From NCBI RefSeq assembly GCF_004798865.1, contig NW_025336009.1, forward strand, positions 236,474 through 300,473: a stretch of 64,000 nt of DNA, written 5' to 3'. The translations under genes and the position numbers were made by a program. A model generated the notes under the pieces. The model saw only the letters and a program-made list of their open reading frames with translations, made no database searches and had not been told where the DNA came from. Positions 23,071 to 34,089 of this stretch are shown here, in pieces (positions within the stretch are counted from its first letter, which is position 1; each line of letters begins with the position of its first letter). This DNA comes from Varanus komodoensis. Taxonomy: Eukaryota; Chordata; Lepidosauria; Squamata; Varanidae.

Positions 23071-25307
23071 AACACAGTTGTTTACTTGTAACTGTTGTTC
23101 TTTGAGTGGCTATCTGTACATTCACACATATGGACTCTGTGCCTGTGTGGAGCCTGTCTCTGGCAAGTTTCTATAGCTGAGAGAATTCTGGCAGGAACCC
23201 CTCCCACACCTTCAGCATTGATCTATGAGGGAGATTCCTGTCCATTCTCTCAGTTCACTCAAGATCAATACTGTGGCCTCAGGATAGAGGGAGGATGTGA
23301 TAGGCTGACCCATCTAGAGGGGGTCAAAACCAACCAACTGCACATGGAGCAATTATATCAATATATGATACTGAAGTGGGTGTGGTGGTTATATGAATGA
23401 ACAGATGACTACTCAAAGAACTACATTTATAACTAAGCCTTTCTTCCTTGTGGTCTCTGTGCATCACACATATGGGTGATTCACAAGCTTACCTTCCCAA
23501 TGGGTGTCACTATCAAAAAACCAAAGAGAGAACTATTTTCCTAAAATCACAAACTGCTCTGGCACAGACATTGATCCTGTAGTAGTTCACAAATGTCAAC
23601 TAGAGTGGACCAAGCCTGGTAGATCCATTGCGCAGAGCAGCGGAAGATGTCATCATTCCAACATAATAAGGCTTTAATGGTCCTGAAGTATGTAGACCAG
23701 CAAGCTCTAAGCCAAGAAGATTCTAACTAGGCCACTAGTCTCTGGGAAGACACAGTGATGCCATTATTTTTGACTCTGTTACAAAAAAAGAGTTTCTGTG
23801 AACAATGGAATGACTCTGTCCTAGAAAGGTACAAAGCCAGTGCTCAATTAACATACAGTGAATGCTTTGCTGATTCCATCAGATTCAAACAAAAAGAAAA
23901 AAAAGTACAATGTCCTGGTCAATAGGAAAATTTGAAATGACCTTAAGAAGGAAAGAGGGGTCAAGATGCAGCATCATTTTTCCTCTATGGAAAACCAGAT
24001 ATGGAGGAGTCACACTGAGGACATTTATCTTACTTGGAATGGTAGGCAGAAGTATTGGCCACCAGAAGAGCAACCTTCCACGTCAGTAGGCGTAAGGCTG
24101 TCTGTTACCATGGGTTTGAACAGAAGGGCTTGCAGAAGAATGGAAAGATTCCAAATAGGTATTAGTGAACAAGTCATCCACGCAATTTTTAGAAGCTCCC
24201 AAAGAAAAAGTTGAGACAGAGAATGGGAAAAAGCCCCTGGACCAGCACATGGAAGCCTGAAATTGCTGTTAAGTATACATTAATTGATGACATCTTCCAT
24301 CCCCATGAAGACTTATTCTATTGTGCATCAATACAGAATGAAGCCTTCCCACAATGCAAAGGAGGAGAAAACATTCTATTTTGCACCACAGAATCATCTG
24401 CAAGAAGGCATCAATACCACATCCATTGTGGTATGTGTGGTATGTGGAAGTTATGTATACATGAACCATAGGTGCAGAGGTCACATCTAGAGTTTGGCTA
24501 ATGGTACTACTGCATTCATTGACACCATAAGAATGAGGAGCCACTGGATCTGGAAAACTATGACAACAGGTTGTATGCACCCTGCCGGTATCATGCTTAG
24601 GACCAAAGCTCTGGGTTTCAGAAGATGGGCCCCAGTGAAGAGGATCAACTGAGAAAGACAAAGGAGAGGTTTCTCCAAATGTATACAAAGCCCAAGATCA
24701 TCAGTGAAATCAACATCAATGGAATAGTATGAACCTTGCTTAGATGGTGCAGCAATCAGCCAGTTATGCAGGTAGGGATAAACGTGTAACCCTTGAAGGA
24801 TAAAACATAGAACATAAAAACAGAGTGAGTCAAAAGTCAGTCCTGGGCCATCTAGTCTGTCTCCCTGCTCCAGCCGGCTCTGCTCTTGACATGCCTACCA
24901 TGTGCATGTCCAGCCTATCCTTGAACATCCTCACTGATGGGGCTTTAACCACCTCCCATGGAAGCCCATCCCATACACCAGAGGTCCTAACCATCAGGAA
25001 GCACTTCCTGGCATCCAAATTTGGTTCCCTGAGCCTTGCTCCATTTGAAGGGTATAGATCACCACCATACATTTTGTGAAAACCCTCGGAGTTTTGTACA
25101 GTCCAAATGGTAAAACCGAAAATCCGAAAGCCAGTTTAGAAATGTAGGAAATGCTTGTATGAGTCCTTTATGGAGATGTGGAAATAGATAAATTTATAGA
25201 AGCAATGGAAGAGATGGAACTGTGTCAAATTCAATCCTGTATCACTGTTCCAATAATAAATAGGACCTAGGCATCTCACACTATTGTTTCCCATGCAGGA
25301 AGGAAAA
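23071..25307 (-). mobile_element. Old DIRS retrotransposon (copy F), left part
   Basis: Left tip and terminal repeat at about 23071-23240, internal complementary region at about 23390-23490 (gaacagatgactactcaaag; tgtggtctctgtgcatcaca). Minus-strand remnants follow of tyrosine recombinase (about 23530-24250, PPYLVFHRGKMMLHLDPSF) and reverse transcriptase (about 24680-25200). It is interrupted by a CR1 tail at 24800-25050 and cut at 25307 by copy C. Fossil with many breaks. Confidence 0.8.
24800..25050 (-). mobile_element. CR1 LINE 3' end inside DIRS copy F
   Basis: Inverted CR1 3' tail: gccatctagtctgtc, acatgcctaccatgtgcatg, tccttgaacatcctcactg, aggaagcacttcctggcatc. It interrupts the reverse-transcriptase region of copy F. 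Confidence 0.82.
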
Positions 25308-25344
25308 GAAGAACAGGTTGCTTACCTATAACTGATGTTCTTCG

Positions 25345-25505
25345 AGTGGCCATCTGTGCAGTCACACATATGGGTTCTGCGCCTACGCAGTGCCTTTGGC
25401 CGGAAGATTAACAGCTAACGGTTTTTGGCAGGAACTCCGCTCCCCCTCCCCCCTAGCATTATATAAGGAGCGGAGTGTCCGCCATTTTCCAGTCTTTGAA
25501 AGACC
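25345..25505 (+). repeat. Left inverted terminal repeat of DIRS copy C
   Basis: Inverse of 30996-31150: cacacatatgggttctgcgc, ttggccggaagattaacagc, taacggtttttggc, ttatataaggagcgg and gtccgccattttccagtctt are shared. It includes a TATATAA box and the CCGCCATTTT motif. Confidence 0.87.
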
Positions 25506-25650
25506 GGCGTTTGTTGCATAATAAAAGGTTTGTCAGAATGACAAGAAATCCAAATTTAGTAGTGGTACGACACATAGGAAAAAAGATATCATAGTATCGC
25601 AGAAAATAGTCAGACCACCCATGACACCAAGCGGGGTCGGAGGGTGGGTT

Positions 25651-25743
25651 GTGTGACTGCACAGATGGCCACTCGAAGAACATCAGTTACAGGTAAGTAA
25701 CCTGTTCTTCTTCGTTGTGGCCTCTGTGCATCACACATATGGG
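25651..25743 (+). repeat. Internal complementary region of DIRS copy C
   Basis: It spells the inverse of the left tip (gactgcacagatggccactc ... cttcttcg) joined to the inverse of the right end (ttgtggcctctgtgcatcac acatatggg). Confidence 0.87.
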
Positions 25744-28700
25744 CAGAATAGCAAGCTTACCCGAAATGGAGGAGGGAGGTGTCATCAACGAAGGACAGAG
25801 GAAAGAACAGCTCTGCCAAAAGAGCAATCCTGTCTGGCATGGACATCGAGTCTATAATGTCCGGTGAAGGTACATGGAGTAGCCCAAATGGCCGCTCTGC
25901 ACACGTCTTCTATCGGGACTCCTGATGCAAAGGCCGAAGAAGCAGCGACAGCTCTTGTAGAATGGCCTCTTGGAGTAGATGGTAAGTCCAACTTAGCCAA
26001 CTGATAAGATAGGACAATTGTATTTACTATCCATTTCGAAAGACGTTGTGAGGTGACTGGGCAACCCCAATCATGTTCCAAATATTTCACAAAAAGTCTA
26101 TTGGAACGCCAAATAGACTCAGTCCGGGATCTATAAAAAGCTAAGCAACAACGAACGTCCAGCATATGCAGAGATCGTTCTATCGGATTCGAAGGGGTCG
26201 GAAAGAATGCCGGTAAAACAATCTCCTGTTGCTTGTGAACGAAGTAGCGACCTTCGGAAGGAAAGACGGATCCATTCGAAGAACCACCTTTTCCTTATGA
26301 AAATTTAGGAAGGGGGGGTCTACCCGAAGGGCGCAGAGTTCAGACGATCTACGGGCTGAAGTTACTGCAACAAGGAAGGCCAGCTTCCATGAAGCAAGGC
26401 GTAGATCGATCGTCGCCATGGGTTCGAAAGGTGGTTGAGTCAGTGCTTGTAAAACCACCGAAAGACTCCAGGTGGGCATTAGAGGTCTTACAGTTGGATG
26501 CAGATTACTCAATCCTCTTAAAAATCTTTTAATCAGAGGTTGAGCAAAGATGGAGAGGCCATGTATAGTTCCTTGATAATGCGAAATCGCTGCTGTATAA
26601 ACCTTTATGGACGAGGGTTTGAGTCCAGACTGATGCAACTCAAAGAGAAACTGAAGTATCTGTGAAACAGAAGCTGAAGGGGCCAGGAAAGAGTGTAAAT
26701 TAGCAAAGTTAGAGAATCTCTGCCATTTTGCCACGTACGACTTCCTAGTAGATGGTCGTAGCGCAGATTCGAGGATATACTGTAGGTCTGGGTGTAGACT
26801 CTGCTGAGCAGGAATAGTTGGAACAGTTTGTGGTATCGATACCATTGTATCAGAGGCGATCACTGTATCCTCCATGCAGTCAGTTTCAGTGATAGCAAAT
26901 CTGGGTGACGGATTGCGCCCTCCCTCTGGGTAATGAGATAAGGAAGACAAGGGAGTTGGAGAAACTCTTCTCTGGAGACGTGAAGGAGAGTTGGGAACCA
27001 TGGTTGGCGGTGCCACCAGGGGGTGATCAGTATCCCTGTGGCCCCTTCGTGAATGATCTTTGCCAACACTCTCATGATGAGTGGGATCAGAGGGAAAGCA
27101 TAAAAAGTCATGTTTGTCCAGGGAATCATGAAAGCATCCCCGAGGGAGTCCTGACCCACTCCTGCTCTGGAACAATATGCCGTGCATGACCTGTTCCGTT
27201 GTGTGGCAAATAGATCGATGTCTGGCTGGCCCCATCGGTGAAATAGCATGTCGCGAACCCGATGGTCTAGCTCCCATTCATGGGACTGCGACATATGTCT
27301 GCTCAAGAGATCGGCGTCTGTATTTTCCGTGCCCGCTAGGTGAACTGCTACAAGAGTGATACCTCTTGGTATGCACCAGTCCCAAATCTGCATGGCCAGG
27401 TGGGCTAGTTTCTGGGATCGGGTTCCCCCTTGTTTGTTTAAATAAAAGACTGTCACCATGTTGTCCGAGGTCACCTGGACGACCTGGTGCAGAAGCACAT
27501 CCTCGAATGATTGAAGGGCTTTGAAAACGGCAAGAAGTTCCAGGAAATTGATATGGTTCCTGCAATCCCGCTGACTTCATATCCCTTGGGTACGTAGATC
27601 GGAACAGATTGCTCCCCATCCCAGTAGAGACGCATTGGTACCGAGGGTTATTGTAGGGTACTGGGGTCGGAATGGAACGCCTACGGTTAGATTGGCTGGG
27701 TCTATCCACCATAACAGGGACTGAAGGACGGAAGCCGGGAGTCGAATCCGTTTGGTAGGGGGGTCCATCTGTGGTCGAAACACCCCGTTGAAGAACAGTT
27801 GAAGGGGACGTAGCCTGAGTTTGGCGTGTGGAACCACAGCAATGGAAGCAGACATGTGACCCAACACACTCTGAATAGACCGGGTGGGAGCAGTTCTATT
27901 CGAGCGATGCAATGAGCAATCACATGTCGTCTGTTCCGAGGAAGGAAGGCTCTTGCCAACGTCGAATCCAGTCGGGCTCCGATAAAGTTGATCACCTGCA
28001 TAGGGAGAAGGGAAGATTTCCGTCGATTAATACAGAGTCCGATATCGTGCAATAGAGCACATGTAAACTCAACAGCAGACGAAAGTCCTGCTTCTGTGTC
28101 AGCGACCAGCAACCAGTCATCAAGGTATGGGTATATCCGAATTCCACGTAATCGAAGGTGTGCACAGACAGGGGCCATACACTTCGTAAAAACTCTTGGT
28201 GCAGTGGTCGATCCAAACAGTAGCACATTGAATTCGTAGATTTCAGAGTCCACCATAAAACGAAGGAAATGCCTATAACTTGGATGTATTGAAATATGAA
28301 AATAGGCATCCTTCAGATCCAATGAGGCGAACCAATCCCCTCTTCCCAGCAACGGAAGAATACTTTGAAGTGTAGTCATCCGAAACTTCTTTGGTGTTAT
28401 AAATCTATTGAGAGCTCTCAAGTCCAATATTGGTCTTAGACCCCCATCTCGTTTCGGAACTGTAAAGAATCTGGAATAGAATCCATGGAATCCTTCCGAT
28501 AACGACAGGCGACGAATAGCTCCTTTAGCGAGGAGTTGGTGAATCTCGTCTAACAGTACCAAAGAAGTCGGAGTATATCGAATAGGATTCGGTGATGGTA
28601 CAACGTCGAATTCGATTCCATATCCGTGCTGGATGATAGATAACACCCATCCATCAGATGTGATGGACTCCCAAATGGAGAGTCGACTCTTCAGTCGATT

Positions 28701-30995
28701 CCCAAATGAAAGGGGGGAGTTGGAATGAGAGGTTCGCTCGTCACATCAGCGCTGTCGCCTGTCTGTATCGAAACGGCGGTGGCCCTGTTGGAAGCGCTGT
28801 GGCGGTTGTTGCCTGCGACACTGCTGACGTTGATGCGGTTGCTGCTGCCGAGGCGGAAACTGTTGACGGTACTGTGGACGTGACCATGACCACTTCCGTC
28901 GGGGTAGAGATTGCAATTCCATACGACGGGCGGTCATCCGTGATTCATGGATTTTCTTCAATTTGCTGTCCGTCCTTGCATGGAAGAGGCCGGAACTGTC
29001 GAACGGCATCTCTTCAATTCTCCGCTTCATCTAGTCCGGAAAATTGCAATTACGCAACCAGGCGTGCCTGCAGAGGGAAATTGCACTGACCAGCGACCTC
29101 GAATCAGAGTCCATGTGGTGCCTCGCGGTAGAAAGCTGTTGCACCTCCACTTGCATAGCTTCCTTAACAAAAGTCTTAGCAAGTTTGCCCTGGTTTCCCG
29201 GAAAAGTATCGATGATGGCATCCAGGTGTTGCATCAGGAAATATTGGTAACGTGCCAGGGTTGCCTCATAATTGGAGATTCTTAAACCAAGGCCCGAAGC
29301 TGCGTATACCGGGCGGGCGAGAGAATCAACCTTTCTACCCTCTTTGTCATGAGGTGAGGTGTGTCCACGGGCTTCCCAACCCTGTGAGGATTCTACAACA
29401 ACCAAATTTGGCTTGGGGTGGCAGAGAAGAAATGGGATGTCCTCTTCCCGCACCTGATACATGGACTCGTATTTACGAGAGATCGGTTGTGGATTAGCTG
29501 GGAGGTCGCATGGCTGGGTCCTTGCCTGCCGTAAGGTCGTAATAAACGGCAAGGCAATAGATGTGGATCGTTCACCTCTAACCACATCATAAAAACGATC
29601 GGTGCTCAGTCCCGGCTGTTGGTGGGCTTCTATATCGAGCGATCTTACTAGTCTGGCCATCAGATCGTTAAACGATATGTACGGTTCCTCAGGCGACCCT
29701 GGACCCTGGGAAGCAACTACAGCATCTGGCGAGGTTGAGTCAGCCTCAGACTCTTAGGATTCCATCCAGTAGGGGGGCAGTATACTGGAGGAAGAATCTC
29801 CTGGAGACTCTCTCTAGATGGTGCCCTTGGGGCGTCTCTGGGCGTTGAATGGAAACGCTGCCGAGGCACTGATGTTGAAGATTGTCCCCTAGAGGTTGGA
29901 TAGTAGGCTGTAGAGTGGTACTCTTCCCGTCTCGGAGCAGAGGAGTACCTGGAGTGGTACCAATCATCAGACCTCGCATCCGAGGAACGGCTTCTACGGC
30001 TTCTCAGAGGGGAGATGGCGATCTCAGTATCCATCGGGATCGGAGGCATCGGGGTTGGTGATCGAGCCCTAGGTGGGGAGTCTCGTATTTCCCCATCAGA
30101 GATAGAACCCCTCCTCGAATCCATAACGGGTTCGGCTGCCGGCCGGTGCGGTGAGCCCGGTGGGGTAACCCTTATAGCCGCCTGGATGGTCAGGACCGAG
30201 GGGGTCGGTTCCGAAGTAGGTATCGGAATCGAGGAAGAGGCCGAGCCTGAGTGACGGTGTTTTGCCTGCTCGGGGTTCTTCAGCTTCTTAACCGGTTTGC
30301 CCATCTTATCTTTCTTGGCCTTCTTCTGCACAGGATATTTATCTGAGTCGCTGTGCTTTCTCTTTTCCTTTTGCTTCTTCGGCAAGGAAACAGACTGATC
30401 GGCCATAGCCTGAGCGCCTTCTTCAGAAGGGCGTGAGGGTGGAGCAATGGAGGAAGAGGCCGAACGTTGCGGCAGGTCAGCCAAAGTTGGACGGCCTTCG
30501 GGTGGGGCCACAACAGTGGAAGGCTTAGCCACCAGCCAATCAGATTGGAGGAGAGCCTGATCCCAAAGGAGTTTGCAGAGGCGGTTCTCCCTGTTCTTCC
30601 TCGCCTGTTTAGAGAAGGCCAAACAATGGCCGCACTTATCGGTTCTGTGCCCTTCCCCCAAACAAAGGAGGCACAGATCATGCGGGTCCGCAGCGGGCAT
30701 TTTGGAACTGCATTTTCTGCACTTGCGGAACGCTGCCCGTTGCGCCATCGTAGAAAGAAGAAAAAAAGGAGATAGTAAAGCGGGAAAGTAATATTTTTGG
30801 GTTTTTTTTGGTTTTTTTTATAGGAACGATAAAGAAGAAAAAATGGTGCAAAGTTAAAGAAATATAAGTGAAATACTAACAACAAGAACAAGGGATATAA
30901 AAATTTGATAAGAGAAAAAAGGAGATTTTCGAATGAGCAAGAAGGTAAATAACAATCTGAGCGAGAGCGAAGCGGCACTAGGCACAACGAACAGC

Positions 30996-31150
30996 GGTCG
31001 CAAAGACTGGAAAATGGCGGACATTCCACTCCTTATATAATACTAGGGGGGAGGGGGAGCAGAGTTCCCGCCAAAAACCGTTAGCTGTTAATCTTCCGGC
31101 CAAAGGCACTGTGCAGGCGCAGAACCCATATGTGTGATGCACAGAGGCCA
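30996..31150 (-). promoter_or_regulatory. Right terminal repeat of DIRS copy C with TATA and YY1-like motifs
   Basis: On the coding strand the repeat carries attatataaggagtggaat, then gtccgccattttccagtctt, upstream of gag. Same layout as in copy B. Promoter activity is inferred, and it would fire in the CABIN1 direction. Confidence 0.6.
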
Positions 31151-31160
31151 CGACAAAGAA

Positions 31161-32210
31161 ATAAACATTGGTCCAAGACTAGGGTATAAGAAGATGAGTC
31201 AACCTGAGAAAATAGTCAAAGTGGGCATGCGGCTTCTACCTGGAACACTCTAATAGGTAGAAACAAAGGGAGCTGGCTTTGTACCAGAGGAATAACTGGT
31301 AACAGGCCATAGTAGATTGATAAATGGCTACCTGCAGTCCCAAGGCAGAAGAGTATATGTGTGGGATGGATCATTTCAAATGTCTGTTCCAATCAGGGAG
31401 AGGGGAGTGGGAGCAGTCCTGCAGCAGTTGATCCTTAAGTGAACACACGTGATGAAGATCAGAGATAGTGACCAACCAACATGATACCAAGGCAGTCGAC
31501 GGACAAGCTGGTGGCTGTTGAGATTCCTCTTAGATCTCCATTTCAGATACTGGAGGTGCCAAGATCTCTTCTGGTCTCAGAACTGTGGGCTTGTCTCCCA
31601 AATGCTCAATTCTTTGAGTGATGACACTTGGAGTTTTGCTTATGGCCCTTCACTTTGACAGCATCTGGTCTTTTTTTAGTCTTGGACTTAGTCCAACTTC
31701 TTAGTCTTGGACACTTTAAGAGATCATCCAGGTGTTGGCGGAATGTTCGGGCTGATGGCTAGAACCCCAACAAAGGCAGGGGTAGTTGGAGGAGTGGCAG
31801 GAGCTTTCAAGGTGATTGGGCACTCCTTCTCCACTGGCTTCACTGAATCTATGGTTTGAAAGGCCCTGCTCCCAAGGTTTGCTCTTAAGCAGTCTGCCCT
31901 ATTTCTGTATGTTTGTTTCATAAAAGCCTGGCAGCAAGGGTAGGAGCCCATGATGTAGCCTTCTCCCAGGCACAAAAAGCAAAGTGAATACCTATCAGTG
32001 GATGAAAGTTCGCTCCCACACCTGGCACAGTTGCTGAAAGGAGCCTTCATTCCATAAGGTCTAAGAAGGAAACAAGAAAAGAAGAAACAGAGAAGAAGGG
32101 GTAGGAAAAAAGCAAAAGAAAAAAGTCAATAAAGGATCCAAAGAGCAACCAAGACAGGCTCTGCACAGGTGCAAAGCCATTATACTGTATATGATGCCAT
32201 GAAGAAGAAC
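31161..32210 (-). mobile_element. Old DIRS copy F, gag N-terminal part and decayed 5' end
   Basis: Minus-strand gag N-terminus at about 31724-32050 (CARCGSELSS, CFLCLGEGYIMGSYPCCQAF) is followed by a very decayed terminal repeat ending near tgatgccatgaagaag. It continues the element at 23071-25307 across copy C. Fossil. Confidence 0.75.
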
Positions 32211-32660
32211 ATAGGAACATTAGGAAGTACTTCTTGACAAAAAAGCAGCAACTACAGAATCAAATCATGGCCAAGTGGTGACTAGAACTCAGATCTCCCA
32301 GGTCCCCAGTCTTAACTTTGAATACAACTTTTCAGTGACTATGATACAAAGAAAAAAATGTTATAATGGCCAGTGCAAAGAAACAGAAGAGTAGAACAAA
32401 AGATCTCTTCCAAAAGATACAAGAAATCAAAAGGAAATTCAAACCTAAATTGGGAATGCTGAAGGCCCAAAAGGGAAACATACCATTTGATCAGGGGAAG
32501 ATACAGAGAAGAAAGAATATACCGAAGTACAGAGAAAGAGATGAAAGGATGAGATTCCTTTAAAGAGAAATTGTGAGGAAGAATCTGAATTATTAGAAAA
32601 TGCACTGAAAGTTGCTCTGAAACTACTTGGAAGGAATAAAACACCTAGAGAAGACAAAAG
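32211..32660. other. Unassigned intron sequence
   Basis: A short CR1-like fragment may be present at 32215-32240 (gaacattaggaagtacttct). Otherwise nothing recognised. Confidence 0.35.
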
Positions 32661-32740
32661 TACAGTTGACCCTCCACATTCACAGGAGTTAAGGGCACAG
32701 AATCCCCAAAACAGTGGAAAAACCATGAGTATCCTAGCCC
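32661..32740 (+). mobile_element. Tigger-like DNA transposon end
   Basis: cagttgaccctccacattca, then gttaagggcacagaatccc, resembles a TcMar-Tigger type terminal sequence and matches the layout of the element at 63080-63345. The partner end was not found. Confidence 0.45.
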
Positions 32741-33609
32741 CTCGCCACCTTAACTCAAACTGAGTGAGCTGCTAGGTGCTGGCTGAGGTGAAATGCCAGC
32801 CTGACCCATCCCAGAGGGACAAACAAATGAGTTCTAGGGCAAATCAAGCCAGAACTTGCCCTGAAAGCACAAAAAAGGCAAAATTGTCCAAGCACAAAAA
32901 AGCACAAAATTGTCCAAGAAGATAATAATGCTAGGCAAAGACAAAGGCAGAAGAAGAAGAAGAAGGCCAAAAAGGAAGCCCTAGCCTTGAGTCGACAAGA
33001 GCTGAGCAGGGCTGTCAAGGACAGGACATTTTGGATCATAAGATCACTGTAAGTTAGTTACAGTTTGACAGTATGTAACATGAACAGTCATTTCGGTTTT
33101 CTTGAATCATGCAGGGTGTGGGACCACATCACCTAATAGACCTCCATTCAACCCTACTGTAAGTGTGAAATATCGTTCAAGAGCAGGGAGCATCAGGTGC
33201 AGGAAGTGTTATATTTAGTGAGTGAGCCAAAATGTCTGCCCTCAGTTCAAAACCAATTTTAATTTGCAACTTCAACTGCCAAAAATGTTTCAGGAGCAGA
33301 GAGTTTATTGATCAAGGGGATTTTTGCTGTTAATGTTGCTGTCAGCAATAGCAGTGGAACTCTGATCACTGATATTTTTTTTCTATTCAGAGTGCTTTAA
33401 AAAGGAGGACTAGAGCTCTGCTTTGGTTGTTGTCAGCAGTTTTAACAAGTTTTTCAAAAAAAGAAAAAGTCAAATATAAAGTCAGAAGCTCTTCACCAAA
33501 ACCAATTCCTTCTTTGGGGGGGGGGGGGGCGGGTCTGTCTGAACCCTCCCACCAAAACATAGACAAAACCCTAAAAAATGTAAACAGTGATGTAAAATGG
33601 AAACAAAAT
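32741..33609. other. Unassigned intron sequence
   Basis: Low-complexity purine runs (agaagaagaagaag at 32950) and a G-run at 33516-33529 are the only visible features. Confidence 0.45.
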
Positions 33610-33965
33610 GCAAGAAAGAAGCATTGCTTACCTGCAACTGTAGTTCTTCAAGTGATGATCTGTGCAGCCAAACACACATGCTTGGCATATCTCTGGAAAA
33701 ATCTTTAGAACATTCTAGAGTTAGGAATGATACAATACGAAGGAGACCCACTCACAGCACATCAAACAGTGACCTACATTCTTCATGAAATAAAAAAGGC
33801 TCCACAGTGAGAATAACTCTGAAGAAAACCCTGAAGCAGGGAATGAAGACAAGCTTTTTGAATGCACAGATGACCATTTGAAGAACCACAGTTACAGGTA
33901 AGCAACTTCTCCATCTGCTTGTTTGTGTTCTTTATGACATCTCACATAGGAAAAAGCATCAATTT
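33610..33965 (-). mobile_element. Isolated DIRS left end (copy G)
   Basis: Left tip (gcttacctgcaactgtagtt) and its inverse in an internal complementary region (gaatgcacagatgacc... ccacagttacaggtaagcaa, ctttatgacatctcacatag). No body follows directly. Orientation is like the other copies. Fossil, the most decayed of the set; gag-like remnants at 35860-36290 may belong to the same insertion. Confidence 0.65.
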
Positions 33966-34089
33966 TAACTGAAGATGAGGCAGGTAGCCTTATGCAATCA
34001 ACAAGTCCAGCACACCTTGTTTGAATAATACATCTGTTTGAGCATTAACATTCAGTTAGATTAATAAACAAACAAACTGTACCACTGGG

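Larger units (their letters stand above)
25308..31160 (-). mobile_element. Young DIRS retrotransposon (copy C), longest copy
   Basis: A 5.85-kb element inserted in copy F, with both terminal repeats (25345-25505 and 30996-31150) and the internal complementary region (25651-25743). Minus-strand parts: gag-like about 28750-30750, with a Cys-rich CRKC...CLLCLGEGH...CGHC region near its start and REGRKVDSLARPVYAASGL; reverse transcriptase about 27700-28650 (KRDGGLRPILDLRALN, YPYLDDWLLVADTE); RNase H about 26880-27500 (FYLNKQGGTRSQKLAHLAM); tyrosine recombinase about 25790-27200 with the family's box A (SARRSSELCALR), box B HSTR and the GHYRLD tyrosine. It looks complete end to end. Fossil, broken in a handful of places, recent. 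Confidence 0.93.

Noticed and set aside
28706-29089. 127-codon plus-strand frame rich in Val, Ala and Asp
   Set aside because: It is the antisense of the Arg/Gln-rich gag of DIRS copy C.
33516-33529. G-run as a quadruplex
   Set aside because: A single homopolymer without the spaced G-tracts; no further support.
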